A DNA stretch of 64,000 nt from Pyrinomonadaceae bacterium. GTDB taxonomy: Bacteria; Acidobacteriota; Blastocatellia; Pyrinomonadales; Pyrinomonadaceae. The stretch lies in contig JANWYH010000002.1 in NCBI GenBank assembly GCA_025054715.1, positions 124,001 through 188,000 of the forward strand, written 5' to 3'. Below the pieces are notes generated by a model that worked only from the letters and a program-made list of their open reading frames with translations, was not told the origin of the DNA and ran no database searches. How positions within the stretch are numbered: the stretch's first letter is position 1; each line of letters opens with the position of its first letter. This document shows positions 1 to 8,822 of the stretch, piece by piece. The translations under genes and the position numbers were made by a program.

Positions 1-291
1 AGGGTTTTGGAGCAAGAACTTGTTCGTCGTGGCCACTACATAATCTTGAAACTACTTGTTCCAGACAGACCCGGCATGCTTGCTGCTCTCACAAAAGCCG
101 TAGCTGAAACTAGAGCAAACATAATAGAAGTTTTTCATCGCCGCTCGATGTGGCTCGCCCCTCTTGGCTTCGTAGGTATTGAAATGCTACTCGAGGTAAG
201 AGACGAAGAGCATGGCAAGGAAGTTTTTGAGCATCTTCAAACCGTAGGCTATCACGTAGAAAGAGAAGGTGTGGGTGATTGGGAAGAATAG
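1..291 (+). CDS. Threonine dehydratase, C-terminal ACT-like domain (5' end outside window)
   Basis: The reading frame is open from base 1 and ends at the TAG at 289-291, so this is the 3' end of a longer gene. The visible part is a small regulatory domain with the motif LLVPDRPGML, followed by a GIEMLLEVRD strand and a closing helix. This matches the C-terminal ACT-like domain of the roughly 400-residue PLP-dependent threonine ammonia-lyases, which deaminate threonine to 2-oxobutanoate and are allosterically controlled through this domain. The PLP-binding catalytic domain lies upstream and cannot be seen. The TTG at base 7 is an internal codon and not a start. The assignment rests on the ACT fragment only; a different ACT-tailed enzyme is possible but less likely. 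Confidence 0.7.
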   Translation, partial: RVLEQELVRRGHYIILKLLVPDRPGMLAALTKAVAETRANIIEVFHRRSMWLAPLGFVGIEMLLEVRDEEHGKEVFEHLQTVGYHVEREGVGDWEE

Positions 292-366
292 TTGCCATTT
301 TCGATTTTTGGTGGCCAAATCTTATAATTTTGTTTTTGAATTTTTGACAAGTAAGGAGATTACGAA

Positions 367-1776
367 ATGGCAGAAAAGTTTGATGTAGTTATAATTGGCG
401 CCGGGCCCGGCGGATATGTTGCCGCAGTTCGTGGTGCGCAAATAGGATTAAAAGTAGCCATAATTGAGAAGGAAAAAGGCGGTCGCCTTGGAGGCACCTG
501 TGGTCTCAGAGGGTGTATTCCAACAAAGGCATTGCTAAATGCTGCTCATCTTTACGAAAAGGCACAACATTTTGAGAATTTCGGTCTTAAAGTCGAAAAA
601 CTAAGCTTTGATTGGAAGCGAGTCCAAAAATACAAAGACGATGTGGTAGCAAAAAACTCGGCAGGGGTTTCCTATTTGATGAAAAAAAATAAGGTTACAG
701 TCTTCAATGGTTTCGGCAAGATACTTTCTCCTGGTAAAGTCGAAGTCAAATACGAAGACGGCAAAAGCGAGGTTTTGGAAACGAAAAATATAATAATTGC
801 AACAGGTTCCGTATGTCGTCCCATCGCGGGCTTTGAAACCGATGGTAAAAAGGTTGTGAATTCTGACCAAATTCTTGAGATTGAAAAAGTCCCAAAGAGC
901 CTAATAGTAATGGGCTCAGGCGCCGTCGGAGTTGAATTTGCCAGCGTTTACTCCCGTTTTGGTGCGGAAACAACAATCGTCGAGCTTCTTGATAGAATTG
1001 TCCCTCTAGAAGATGAAGAGGTTTCAAAAGAGCTTGAACGCAGCTTCAAAAAAAGAGGGATAAAGGTTTACACGGGCGTAAAGCTAGAAAAAATGGAGAA
1101 AAAAAGCTCATCAGTGAAAGTATCTGGAAAAGATTCAAAGGGTAATGAAGTAAGCTTTGAAGCTGAGATGTTGCTTGTAGCTGTCGGAAGAATGCCTTAC
1201 ACAGAAGGGCTTGGGCTTGAAAACACAAAAGTCAAGGTCAATCCTCGCGGAACAATAAAAGTCAATGAATTCTGCGAAACGGACGAACCAGGAATTTACG
1301 CAATAGGAGATGTAATTGATACGGCGTGGCTTGCTCATCTCGCCTCGAAAGAAGGTATTCTCGCCGTCGAAAAAATAGCGGGTAAAAGGGTCGAACCTAT
1401 AAATCACAGATTAGTTCCAAATTGCACTTACTGCGATCCAGAAGTTGCTTCGGTTGGTCTAACTGAAGCTAAGGCAAAAGAGTTGGGTTATGACGTAAAG
1501 GTGGCAAAATTTCCTTTTTCGGCAAGCGGGAAAGCTAGAATTTTAGGAGAAACCGAAGGATTCGTTAAGATAGTCGCAGAAAAGAAGTATGATGAAGTCT
1601 TAGGTGTTCATATTATTGGTCCGCATGCTACTGAACTTTTAGCTGAAGCTTGCGTTGCAATGCAGCTTGAAACGACGGCTGAAGAACTTGGACGAACTAT
1701 TCATGCTCATCCGACAGTTTCTGAAAGTATCATGGAGGCAGCAGAAGGAATACACGATTTAACGATACATTTGTGA
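367..1776 (+). CDS. lpdA: Dihydrolipoyl dehydrogenase (E3)
   Basis: This is a flavoprotein disulfide reductase of 469 residues, the usual E3 length. It reoxidises dihydrolipoamide of the 2-oxoacid dehydrogenase or glycine cleavage complexes and passes electrons to NAD+. An FAD-binding GAGPGGY motif lies near residue 11, the redox-active disulfide is C45/C50 in GGTCGLRGCIPTK, the NAD-binding GSGAVGVEFA lies near residue 183, and the C-terminal active-site HAHPTVSE is intact. The residues between the cysteines (GLRG) differ from the common LNxG or LNVG. The ATG has a good ribosome site (AAGGAG, about 7 nt upstream). No E1 or E2 gene is adjacent. The next gene begins 3 nt after the stop, so the two are probably cotranscribed. 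Confidence 0.93.
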   Translation: MAEKFDVVIIGAGPGGYVAAVRGAQIGLKVAIIEKEKGGRLGGTCGLRGCIPTKALLNAAHLYEKAQHFENFGLKVEKLSFDWKRVQKYKDDVVAKNSAGVSYLMKKNKVTVFNGFGKILSPGKVEVKYEDGKSEVLETKNIIIATGSVCRPIAGFETDGKKVVNSDQILEIEKVPKSLIVMGSGAVGVEFASVYSRFGAETTIVELLDRIVPLEDEEVSKELERSFKKRGIKVYTGVKLEKMEKKSSSVKVSGKDSKGNEVSFEAEMLLVAVGRMPYTEGLGLENTKVKVNPRGTIKVNEFCETDEPGIYAIGDVIDTAWLAHLASKEGILAVEKIAGKRVEPINHRLVPNCTYCDPEVASVGLTEAKAKELGYDVKVAKFPFSASGKARILGETEGFVKIVAEKKYDEVLGVHIIGPHATELLAEACVAMQLETTAEELGRTIHAHPTVSESIMEAAEGIHDLTIHL

Positions 1777-1779
1777 ACA

Positions 1780-3024
1780 ATGATTTATCTTTCACAGGTT
1801 TTAGGAAAGCCTATTTACGATGCTGAAGGCGAAAAAGTCGCCGTGATTCGTGATGTAGTCGTCCGATACGGAGATGAAGATTATCCGCCCGTTATAGGTC
1901 TAGTCGCCCGATACAGACGAAGAGATTTTTTCGTCCCATGGGCAAGAATTGCAAATTTTGGTGAAAGTGGAGCAAGACTTAACACAGACATTCTTGATTT
2001 GAGACCATTTACTCGCAGAGAAGGAGAAGTTCTGCTAGCAAAGGACGTGCTCGATAAGCAACTGATAGATGTAAACGGCAAAAGAGTTGTCCGTGTCAAC
2101 GATGTTCAGCTTATAGAAGTGGCTAACCAATGGCTCGTGACTGGTGCAGATGTTGGCATCCATGGCTTTTTACGAAGACTTCTTCCGACAGGCGTTTATC
2201 CTAATCGTCCCGTAGAGGTAATCGATTGGGCGGACGTTGGCTACCTAGCAACAGACACGCCAACAGCAGTTGTGCAATTAAAAAAATCTAAAGATAAGCT
2301 TTCTCGTCTTCACCCGTTTGAGATTGCTCAGCTAGCCGAGTCCCTCTCACCAATTCATAGAACGGAAATTGTAGAGTCGCTTGACGATGAAATCGCCGCT
2401 GAGACGCTTGAAGAGATGTCCACCGAAAATCAAGTAAGAATACTTGAAGAGATAGATGAAGAGCGAGCTGCAGATATTCTTCAAGAAATGTCACCTGACG
2501 ACGCTGCCGATGTTCTTGAAGAAATGGACGAAGAAAAAGCAAAAGAACTTTTTGAACTCATGGAAGAAGAAGAAAAAGAAGATGTTGCCGAGCTTATGTC
2601 CTTTGAGAAAGACACGGCTGGCGGGCTTATGACTACTGAATTCGTCGTGTTACCCAAAAATCTGACCGTAGCTCAAGCAATCGCCAAACTGCGGGAAATG
2701 GCAAAAACGCCAAACATGATTTATTACCTTTATGTTGTCGAAGAGGAAAACTCTTGGAAACTTTCAGGTGTGATCTCTTTGAGAAGCTTGATATTGGCTG
2801 ATCCGACTTTGCCGCTCGAGCAAGTTATGCGTAAAAGCTTCCAATACGTCCATCCGGACACACCAGCAGAAGAAGCGGCAAGAAAAATAGCTGAATACAA
2901 TCTGCTTGCTTTACCCGTAGTTGACGAATTGGGCGAAATTAACGGCATAATAACAGTTGATGATGCTATGGAGATTCTGCTACCGAAAAGTTTGAAAAAT
3001 CGCTTGCCAAAATTATTTGGCTAG
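1780..3024 (+). CDS. Soluble PRC-barrel / MgtE-N / CBS domain protein
   Basis: The 414-residue product has two PRC-barrel-like beta domains (about residues 1-75 and 85-155). A helical MgtE intracellular N domain follows (about 175-280), rich in repeated EEM and DDAADVLEEM turns. A CBS pair covers about 280-405. It has the cytoplasmic half of the Mg2+ channel MgtE, but no hydrophobic segment follows the CBS pair and the protein ends at KLFG, so the transport pore is absent. In MgtE the N and CBS domains bind Mg2+ and gate the pore. Here they probably sense a divalent cation or nucleotide and act on a separate partner, which is inference. It starts 3 nt after lpdA. Domain assignment is good; function is unknown. 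Confidence 0.8.
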   Translation: MIYLSQVLGKPIYDAEGEKVAVIRDVVVRYGDEDYPPVIGLVARYRRRDFFVPWARIANFGESGARLNTDILDLRPFTRREGEVLLAKDVLDKQLIDVNGKRVVRVNDVQLIEVANQWLVTGADVGIHGFLRRLLPTGVYPNRPVEVIDWADVGYLATDTPTAVVQLKKSKDKLSRLHPFEIAQLAESLSPIHRTEIVESLDDEIAAETLEEMSTENQVRILEEIDEERAADILQEMSPDDAADVLEEMDEEKAKELFELMEEEEKEDVAELMSFEKDTAGGLMTTEFVVLPKNLTVAQAIAKLREMAKTPNMIYYLYVVEEENSWKLSGVISLRSLILADPTLPLEQVMRKSFQYVHPDTPAEEAARKIAEYNLLALPVVDELGEINGIITVDDAMEILLPKSLKNRLPKLFG

Positions 3025-3095
3025 CTTTGAAACGAAAAGCACAAAAAGATTGTCTTTTTTAAAATATGACGAAAATCCTTCTTAAGGAGTAAGTT

Positions 3096-3734
3096 ATGAA
3101 AAAACGAGTAAGCGTTTTGTTGGTAACTGTAGCTTTTATTGCTGTTAGCACATTGAACGCCGCAAAAACCGAAGGCTTAGCAATAGGCTCAATTTTGCAA
3201 GACTTCAAATTGAAAGATATAAACGGCGTAGAGCAAAGTTTCAAATCATTAAAGGGTCAAAATGGAACAGTAATCATCTTCTTATCTGCCCAATGCCCTG
3301 TAGTAAAACAGTATAATGACCGCATCAATCAAATCTACGACGAATACAAAACAAAAGGCATTAACTTCATAGGCATAAACTCAAACTCAACCGAATCGCT
3401 AGAATGGGTCAAATCTCACGCAGAAGAGAATTACAAGTTCCCAATGCTGATTGACACTGGTAATATTCTAGCCGACGAGTTCAGCGCCACGGTTACACCG
3501 GAGATTTTCCTCTTTGATTCACAAGGAAAATTAGTCTATAGAGGAGCTATTGATAACGATCGCTCAGGAAAGAATGTGACCGAAAATTTCCTTCGAGATG
3601 CTCTGAATGCGCTTCTGGAAGGCAAGCAAATAACAAAAACTGTAACAAAGGCTTTCGGATGCACCATTAAGCGTATAGAAAACGGGCAAAAACCCGTAAA
3701 TACAAGCATAATAATTCAAAAAGCAAAAATCTAA
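3096..3734 (+). CDS. Exported redoxin-domain protein (AhpC/TSA-like fold)
   Basis: This is a thioredoxin-fold protein of 212 residues with an N-terminal signal peptide (MKKRVSVLLVTVAFIAV, cleavage near the ALNAAK region), so it should act in the periplasm. The fold is shown by the LxDINGxxxS lead-in and the strand FLSAQCPVVKQY. That strand carries a single cysteine where thioredoxins have CxxC. A second conserved cysteine lies near the C-terminus in FGCTIKR. The family is usually annotated only as redoxin domain-containing, and thiol peroxidase or resolving-cysteine chemistry is possible but unproven. The ribosome site is strong (AAGGAG, 8 nt spacing). The TlpA-like gene follows after 11 nt, giving a likely pair of extracytoplasmic thiol proteins. 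Confidence 0.8.
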   Translation: MKKRVSVLLVTVAFIAVSTLNAAKTEGLAIGSILQDFKLKDINGVEQSFKSLKGQNGTVIIFLSAQCPVVKQYNDRINQIYDEYKTKGINFIGINSNSTESLEWVKSHAEENYKFPMLIDTGNILADEFSATVTPEIFLFDSQGKLVYRGAIDNDRSGKNVTENFLRDALNALLEGKQITKTVTKAFGCTIKRIENGQKPVNTSIIIQKAKI

Positions 3735-3745
3735 CTCGAAGAGCA

Positions 3746-4318
3746 ATGAAAAAAGTTCTGATGTTGGGGCTGATGATTTCTGTCGTCAGCTCCTTTGCTG
3801 AAGTTTATGCACAAAAAAAGAGTGGCAAAGTACTTGCTAGAAAACCTCAGCCTGTAACAAAGCAAAAGCCCAAGTTAAGTCTTCCTAAGGTAATTCTAAT
3901 AGACGAAACCGGCTTAAAGCAGGTTTTAAGACCTAAAGGAAAACCTCTTTTAGTAAATTTCTGGGCTACTTGGTGCGCGCCATGTCGGGAGGAATTTCCT
4001 GATCTTGTAAAGATAAGTAACGAATATCTAGGCAAAATAGATGTGATAACCATTTCCTTAGATGACCCGATCGAAATAAATCGAGACGTACCGAAATTTC
4101 TTGCAAGAATGAACGCAAAAATGCCTGCATTCCTTCTTAAAGCTGCAAATGAAGACATCGCTATCGGCATAGTTTCAGAAAAATGGCAAGGTGGACTTCC
4201 CTTTACTATCCTATTTTCAACTGATGGAAAGGAAGCCTACAGTCGCTTTGGAAAATTCGATCCTATATTGCTTAGACGAGAAATAGAAAAAATTATGTTC
4301 AAAGAAGCCTCCAGATGA
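3746..4318 (+). CDS. TlpA-family thioredoxin-like protein
   Basis: The 190-residue product has an N-terminal signal sequence (MKKVLMLGLMISVVSSFAEVYAQ) and a thioredoxin fold with the active site FWATWCAPCREEFP. The cis-proline region is GGLPFTILFS. TlpA-like proteins reduce disulfides outside the cytoplasm, for example on apocytochromes, metal-centre assembly factors or damaged exported proteins. A basic, proline- and lysine-rich linker (about residues 24-45) separates the signal from the domain. It lies 11 nt after the redoxin gene, so the CxxC protein may recycle the single-cysteine redoxin; that is an inference from gene order. The target protein is unknown. Confidence 0.85.
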   Translation: MKKVLMLGLMISVVSSFAEVYAQKKSGKVLARKPQPVTKQKPKLSLPKVILIDETGLKQVLRPKGKPLLVNFWATWCAPCREEFPDLVKISNEYLGKIDVITISLDDPIEINRDVPKFLARMNAKMPAFLLKAANEDIAIGIVSEKWQGGLPFTILFSTDGKEAYSRFGKFDPILLRREIEKIMFKEASR

Positions 4319-4383
4319 AATTCGACTTTCAAACCCACAAAGGCTAAAATGACAGTTTAATTTCTAGCTTCTGGAATAAACCG

Positions 4384-6642
4384 ATGAAAACTGAATTTGT
4401 GATTACTGATGAAGTTGTAGCCCAACATAACCTAACCAAAGAAGAATACAAGCAGATAACCGAAATTCTAGGTCGTGAGCCTAACCTAACCGAGCTTGGC
4501 ATCTTCAGCGTAATGTGGTCGGAGCATTGCAGTTATAAATCTTCTAAAATCCATCTAAAAAGATTGCCTACAAATGGTGAACGCGTAATAGTTCCACCAG
4601 GCGAAAATGCAGGCGTAGTTGATATAGGAGAAGGATGGTGCATAGCTTTTAAGATAGAATCTCATAATCATCCATCATTTATCGAGCCATTCCAAGGCGC
4701 TGCTACCGGTGTAGGTGGTATTTTAAGAGATGTTTTCACAATGGGAGCACGCCCAATCGCTGCCATGAATTCCTTGCGCTTTGGTCGTCTAGACAACCCG
4801 AAGCATGGAAAGAGAAATAAGTCCATAATGCGCGGAGTTGTCGCAGGAATCGCCCATTATGGAAATTGTTTCGGTGTTCCAACCGTTGGTGGGGAAGTTT
4901 TCTTTGATGATTCTTACAGCCTCAATCCGCTTGTTAATGCCTTTGCTCTCGGAATCGTCAGAAAAGAACATATCTTTTTTGGTAAGGCTGCTGGGATCGG
5001 AAATCCGGTTGTTTATGTCGGTGCAAGAACCGGCCGTGACGGAATTCATGGCGCTATAATGGCTTCCGCAGAATTTGATGAATCCGCTCTTAAGAAAAGA
5101 CCAACGGTGCAAGTCGGAGACCCTTTCCTTGAAAAATTGCTCCTAGAAGCTTGTCTGGAGGCAATGCGCTCTGGTGCCATTGAAGGAATTCAAGATATGG
5201 GGGCTGCAGGACTTACTTCTTCTTCAGTTGAAATGGCATCACGTGCAGGCACCGGAATCGAGCTTTATCTCGATCTCGTTCCACAACGTGAAACCAACAT
5301 GACTGCTTATGAAATGATGCTTTCAGAATCTCAAGAAAGAATGCTAATAGTAGCTAAAAGCGGGCGCGAAAAAGAAATTATTGAAATCTTCAATAAATGG
5401 GAGTTAGACGCTGTCGTCATAGGAAAAGTGATAGAAGAAAAAAGACTTAAGGTATTTCATAAAGGCATTCTGCAGGCAGACTTACCAATAGAAGCCCTTA
5501 CTGAAAATGCTCCAAAATATAACCGACCACTTATCGCACCAAAAAGAAGAAGTACGAATATAAGACCTAAAGCACAAGCTCCTGACGACTTTAACGAAGC
5601 TTTTATAACTTTGCTTTCATCTCCAAACATATGCTCAAGACGCTGGGTTTATGAACAGTACGATCACATGGTGCGCACAAATACTGTAGTTTTGCCGGGA
5701 GCAGATGCTGCAGTCATAAGAATTAAGGAGACTAGGTTTGCTGTTTCTATGTCTTTAGACGGAAATGGCAAATTCTGTGCAATAAATCCTCGCCTCGGCG
5801 CACAGCTAACAGTCGCAGAAGCAGCAAGAAACAACGTCTGCGTCGGAGCAAAACCCATAGCAGTAACGAATTGTCTTAATTTTGCCTCACCTGAAAGACC
5901 AGAAGTTATGTGGAGTTTTTCCGAAGTCATTGATGGAATGGCTGAAGCATGCAAGTTTTTTGAAACGCCCATAGTTTCGGGTAATGTTTCCTTTTACAAT
6001 GAAACTGAAGGAAAAGGAGTCCTGCCAACGCCAATTATTGGAATGATTGGACTAATAGAGGATACCAAAAAGATTGTAACTCAAGGTTTCAAATCTGAAG
6101 GCGATTTAATAGCTTTGCTGGGAGATGTCGAAAGCGAGATAGAAGCAAGCGAATATGAACAAGTTATTTTGAAAATCTCCACTGAAGAACTAATTGACCG
6201 AGGAAAGCTTCCAAGCCTTGATTTAGGCAAAGAAAAGGCTATTCAAGACGCCTGCCTTAAGCTAGCCGACGAAATGCTTATAAAATCCGCACACGATATT
6301 TCAGAAGGCGGATTAGCCGTTGCATTAGCTGAAAGTTGCTTTTCATCTCTTAATCGTAAAGCAGTTGGCGCAGAGATAAATCTTCCAGAAACAACAACCT
6401 CAATAGAATCTCTTTTGTTCGGAGAAAGTCCATCAAGAATAATCATTTCGTTTGCAGAAGAAAATCTTCAAAAAGTCGAAGAAACTGCAAGAAACTTCAA
6501 TTGTCCTTTTCAAATCATAGGCAAAGTAAAAGGCAACAAACTGAAAATCAATGTAGGAATGAAGCAAGTTATTTCAGTTGAGATTGATGAGATCGAAAAT
6601 TTGTGGAAAAATGCTCTTGAAGGTTATTTAAGCGCACGGTGA
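4384..6642 (+). CDS. purL: Phosphoribosylformylglycinamidine synthase subunit PurL (small type)
   Basis: PurL uses ATP to convert formylglycinamide ribotide to the amidine, step 4 of de novo purine synthesis, together with PurQ and PurS. The 752-residue length is that of the short PurL, which needs separate PurS and PurQ; neither is in this window. Diagnostic motifs include the N-terminal [11 protein letters not shown], the SHNHPSF segment, [16 protein letters not shown] and the second-half GGNVSFYNE-like SGNVSFYNE. The Shine-Dalgarno before ATG 4384 is weak (only a GGA about 9 nt upstream). The stop codon overlaps the GTG start of hemW by 4 nt, indicating translational coupling. Purine and heme functions are unrelated, so the link is probably only shared transcription. 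Confidence 0.95.
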   Translation: MKTEFVITDEVVAQHNLTKEEYKQITEILGREPNLTELGIFSVMWSEHCSYKSSKIHLKRLPTNGERVIVPPGENAGVVDIGEGWCIAFKIESHNHPSFIEPFQGAATGVGGILRDVFTMGARPIAAMNSLRFGRLDNPKHGKRNKSIMRGVVAGIAHYGNCFGVPTVGGEVFFDDSYSLNPLVNAFALGIVRKEHIFFGKAAGIGNPVVYVGARTGRDGIHGAIMASAEFDESALKKRPTVQVGDPFLEKLLLEACLEAMRSGAIEGIQDMGAAGLTSSSVEMASRAGTGIELYLDLVPQRETNMTAYEMMLSESQERMLIVAKSGREKEIIEIFNKWELDAVVIGKVIEEKRLKVFHKGILQADLPIEALTENAPKYNRPLIAPKRRSTNIRPKAQAPDDFNEAFITLLSSPNICSRRWVYEQYDHMVRTNTVVLPGADAAVIRIKETRFAVSMSLDGNGKFCAINPRLGAQLTVAEAARNNVCVGAKPIAVTNCLNFASPERPEVMWSFSEVIDGMAEACKFFETPIVSGNVSFYNETEGKGVLPTPIIGMIGLIEDTKKIVTQGFKSEGDLIALLGDVESEIEASEYEQVILKISTEELIDRGKLPSLDLGKEKAIQDACLKLADEMLIKSAHDISEGGLAVALAESCFSSLNRKAVGAEINLPETTTSIESLLFGESPSRIIISFAEENLQKVEETARNFNCPFQIIGKVKGNKLKINVGMKQVISVEIDEIENLWKNALEGYLSAR

Positions 6643-7775
6643 GCGATAAGCTACAAAGAGCAGGTATCTACATTCATTTTCCTTTTTGTCTCTCGCGTTG
6701 TTCCTACTGTGATTTCGTTACAGAAATTTATCGAGACGAAGATTTTGTCGAAAAATATATTGCAGCTATTTGCAAAGAGATAAGCTTATCTGCCGCAAGC
6801 CCTTACCAAGTTGATACAATCTACTTTGGCGGCGGAACTCCCTCGCTTCTTAAGTCTTCACAGCTTGAGAGAATACTAAAGATAATTGACTTAAAGTTTT
6901 CGCTCATGTTCGACGAACTTGAAATCACACTTGAAATGAACCCTGCAAGCATATCGCTTGAAAAACTAAAGCAGTTTAAGTCTTTAGGAATCAACCGTGC
7001 AAGTTTTGGAGTTCAAACCTTTGATGATTACCTACTTAGAATTTTGTCAAGAAGACATACAGCCAAACAGTCAATAGAGACTTTCCATCTCCTTCGTAAA
7101 GCAGGATTTGATAACGTTTCTTTCGACTTAATCGTCGGACTTCCACATCAAACGATGCAAATCTGGAAAGATGACCTTAAGAAAGCGATCGACTTAAACC
7201 CAGAGCATCTTTCGCTCTATCTTCTGGAAATTCACGAAGGAACTCCTCTTGCCAAACAAATTCGTAGCCAACGGCAACCGCAACCCGACGAAGACCTTTC
7301 AGCCGAGATGTATAAAACAATGATAGAATGCCTTGAAAATTCAGGATATGTGCAATACGAAATATCTAACTTCGCTCGCTCAGGCTTTCAATCTCGTCAC
7401 AACTTAAAATATTGGCGTTGCTCGCCTGTTTTCGGGTTCGGAGTTTCTGCATTTTCCTTTTGTGACGGACGCCGCTGGTCAAACGAAAAGAACATTAAAA
7501 AGTATATAGAGACAGTAGAAAGTGGTCGCTTGCCAATAAATTTTACAGAAAATGTCAATTTAGCTTCTGAATTTGCGTTTCTTGGTCTGCGACTCGCTGA
7601 CGGGATAAATCTTGACGAATATAAGCAGCGTTTCGGTTTTGATCTGCTGGAACAGTTCCATGATGAAATTGAGAAATTCCAAAAGCTAGGTTTAGTTGAG
7701 ATAAAAGAAGGCTCTTTGCGGCTAACCAAACAAGGAATGATTTACTCAAACGAAGTTTTTATGATTTTCGTTTGA
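6639..7775 (+). CDS. hemW: HemW-like radical SAM protein (coproporphyrinogen oxidase-like)
   Basis: This 378-residue radical SAM protein has the cluster motif [10 protein letters not shown] (CxxxCxxC) near residue 17, then [17 protein letters not shown] and [12 protein letters not shown]. These, with [12 protein letters not shown], are hallmarks of the HemN/HemW group. The short length and N-terminus [10 protein letters not shown] fit HemW, a heme chaperone/insertion protein, rather than the longer oxygen-independent coproporphyrinogen oxidase HemN. The two are often confused in annotation. The GTG start overlaps the purL stop. The gene ends at a perfect hairpin beginning inside the stop codon region. 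Confidence 0.88.
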   Translation: MSDKLQRAGIYIHFPFCLSRCSYCDFVTEIYRDEDFVEKYIAAICKEISLSAASPYQVDTIYFGGGTPSLLKSSQLERILKIIDLKFSLMFDELEITLEMNPASISLEKLKQFKSLGINRASFGVQTFDDYLLRILSRRHTAKQSIETFHLLRKAGFDNVSFDLIVGLPHQTMQIWKDDLKKAIDLNPEHLSLYLLEIHEGTPLAKQIRSQRQPQPDEDLSAEMYKTMIECLENSGYVQYEISNFARSGFQSRHNLKYWRCSPVFGFGVSAFSFCDGRRWSNEKNIKKYIETVESGRLPINFTENVNLASEFAFLGLRLADGINLDEYKQRFGFDLLEQFHDEIEKFQKLGLVEIKEGSLRLTKQGMIYSNEVFMIFV

Positions 7776-7801
7776 GAAGAAGCTTGAAAAAGCTTCTTCT
7801 C
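7774..7801. terminator. Perfect 12-bp hairpin with GAAA loop between convergent genes
   Basis: GAGAAGAAGCTT (7774-7785) and its exact complement (7790-7801) enclose a GAAA tetraloop. The hairpin begins within the hemW stop codon, and the convergent LysM gene ends 10 nt beyond it. It is well placed to end transcription from both sides, but neither strand has a U-tract after the stem. It may instead protect mRNA 3' ends or need a factor. Confidence 0.5.
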
Positions 7802-7810
7802 GTTACGAAT

Positions 7811-8182
7811 TCACTCTTGTGGTATAACAAGCTCTTGACCCGGATAGATTTTGTCAGGATCAGATATCTTGTCTTTGTTGGCTTCAAAAATCTTTTGCCA
7901 GCTTACGCCGTATTTTGCGCCGATTTTACTTAGAGAGTCACCAGGCTGAACGGTGTAAGTCGTAGCTGTAGATTCCGGAGCTGAAATGTTCAATACTAGA
8001 TCACCAGAACGAAAATCTGGATCGATTCTTCCGTATTCCTCCCATAGCCTCTGCTTATCAGCAGAGCTTGAGGCCTGCCCCGAAATATGAAGCACTCCCT
8101 CTCCTTCCTGAACTGTTAAATTCTGAACACCTAAAGCATTTGCTAAATCAATAAGAGATTTATACTTTTCTGTTAATGACAT
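7811..8182 (-). CDS. BON-LysM domain protein
   Basis: The 123-residue protein has an N-terminal BON-like domain (about residues 1-70: helix SLIDLANALG, then VLHISGQA) followed by a LysM domain (YTVQPGDSLSKIGAKYGV to YPGQELVIP) at the C-terminus. LysM binds peptidoglycan or other GlcNAc polymers, and BON domains associate with membranes or ligands. The architecture resembles E. coli YgaU/Kbp, a small potassium-binding protein, but equivalence is not shown. I place the start at the ATG ending at 8182 because GAAGAAGG lies 9 nt upstream; an in-frame start 30 nt earlier lacks a ribosome site. No signal peptide is seen, as in Kbp. Confidence 0.82.
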   Translation of the reverse strand: MSLTEKYKSLIDLANALGVQNLTVQEGEGVLHISGQASSSADKQRLWEEYGRIDPDFRSGDLVLNISAPESTATTYTVQPGDSLSKIGAKYGVSWQKIFEANKDKISDPDKIYPGQELVIPQE

Positions 8183-8404
8183 ATTGACTAACCTTCTTCC
8201 AAAATCATACAAGGTGATTTTGGTCAGAGTATTTATACCCCGCCTTTTTAGACAAGCCAGCTCTGACAGGCGGCATTTGGCTTGTCAAACACTTTAGCCA
8301 ACCTTTCTAAGAGCTTCCTATAAGGCTGACTTGCAAAACAGCAAAAATTAAGCTGCATACAAGGTAAGATAATCAGCTACTACACCGCAGTTTTCAGACT
8401 GCTT

Positions 8405-8731
8405 CTATTTAGCTTCGGTAAGTTCATTTAAGAATTTACCGGGACCAGCTTCTTGAGCAGCACGCACGCAGTCCATCATTTTGCCCTTCGGGATTGTGCC
8501 CCTTGCAGTAGCTACTCCATCTTTTACCTCAACAGTAGCACCACTACAACCGACTTTTTTCCAATTTTCCTCAATCTTTTGCTTGACTTGAGCATCATTG
8601 CCTGAAGCTAGTTCGGCCGGTTTCGGAGTCGGAGTTGAATTAGCAATAGCGTTTGTGTTCTTTGTTTCCTCACGACACGCAACAACAAAGATAAAAGAAA
8701 ATAAACACAATAAAATCAACACTTTTTTCAT
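8405..8731 (-). CDS. Small BON-like lipoprotein
   Basis: The 108-residue precursor has a clear lipoprotein signal (MKKVLILLCLFSFIFVVAC, lipobox VVAC). A low-complexity N/T/P/K linker follows, then a small domain with VKQKIEENWKKVGC and VEVKDGVATARGTIP, the pattern of a BON domain. It should be anchored to a membrane on the periplasmic side. Two cysteines in the mature domain (KKVGC and MMDC) could form a disulfide. A GGGAGGAGA ribosome site precedes the ATG. The next gene downstream also has a BON-like domain, although 220 nt separate them. Specific function unknown. Confidence 0.75.
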   Translation of the reverse strand: MKKVLILLCLFSFIFVVACREETKNTNAIANSTPTPKPAELASGNDAQVKQKIEENWKKVGCSGATVEVKDGVATARGTIPKGKMMDCVRAAQEAGPGKFLNELTEAK

Positions 8732-8822
8732 TTCTGATTTCTCCTCCCAAAGTTTTTAATTAACCAAGATAGCAAAAACTCTCTCACTTCTTCAAGTCAA
8801 GTCGAAAAGCTCTCTTCAAGAC

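Noticed and set aside
292-366. TATAAT (323-328) and TTGACA-like sequence (about 342-348) before lpdA
   Set aside because: The elements are in the wrong order and spacing for one promoter: the TTGACA lies after the -10 box, and the nearest good -35 (TTGCCA, 292-297) is 25 nt away. A promoter is likely here, but I cannot place it.
8251-8286. Inverted repeat GACAAGCCA...TGGCTTGTC between the LysM and BON-lipoprotein genes
   Set aside because: The loop is 18 nt and no U-tract follows on either strand, so it is weak as a terminator. It might be an operator, but there is no second copy to support this.
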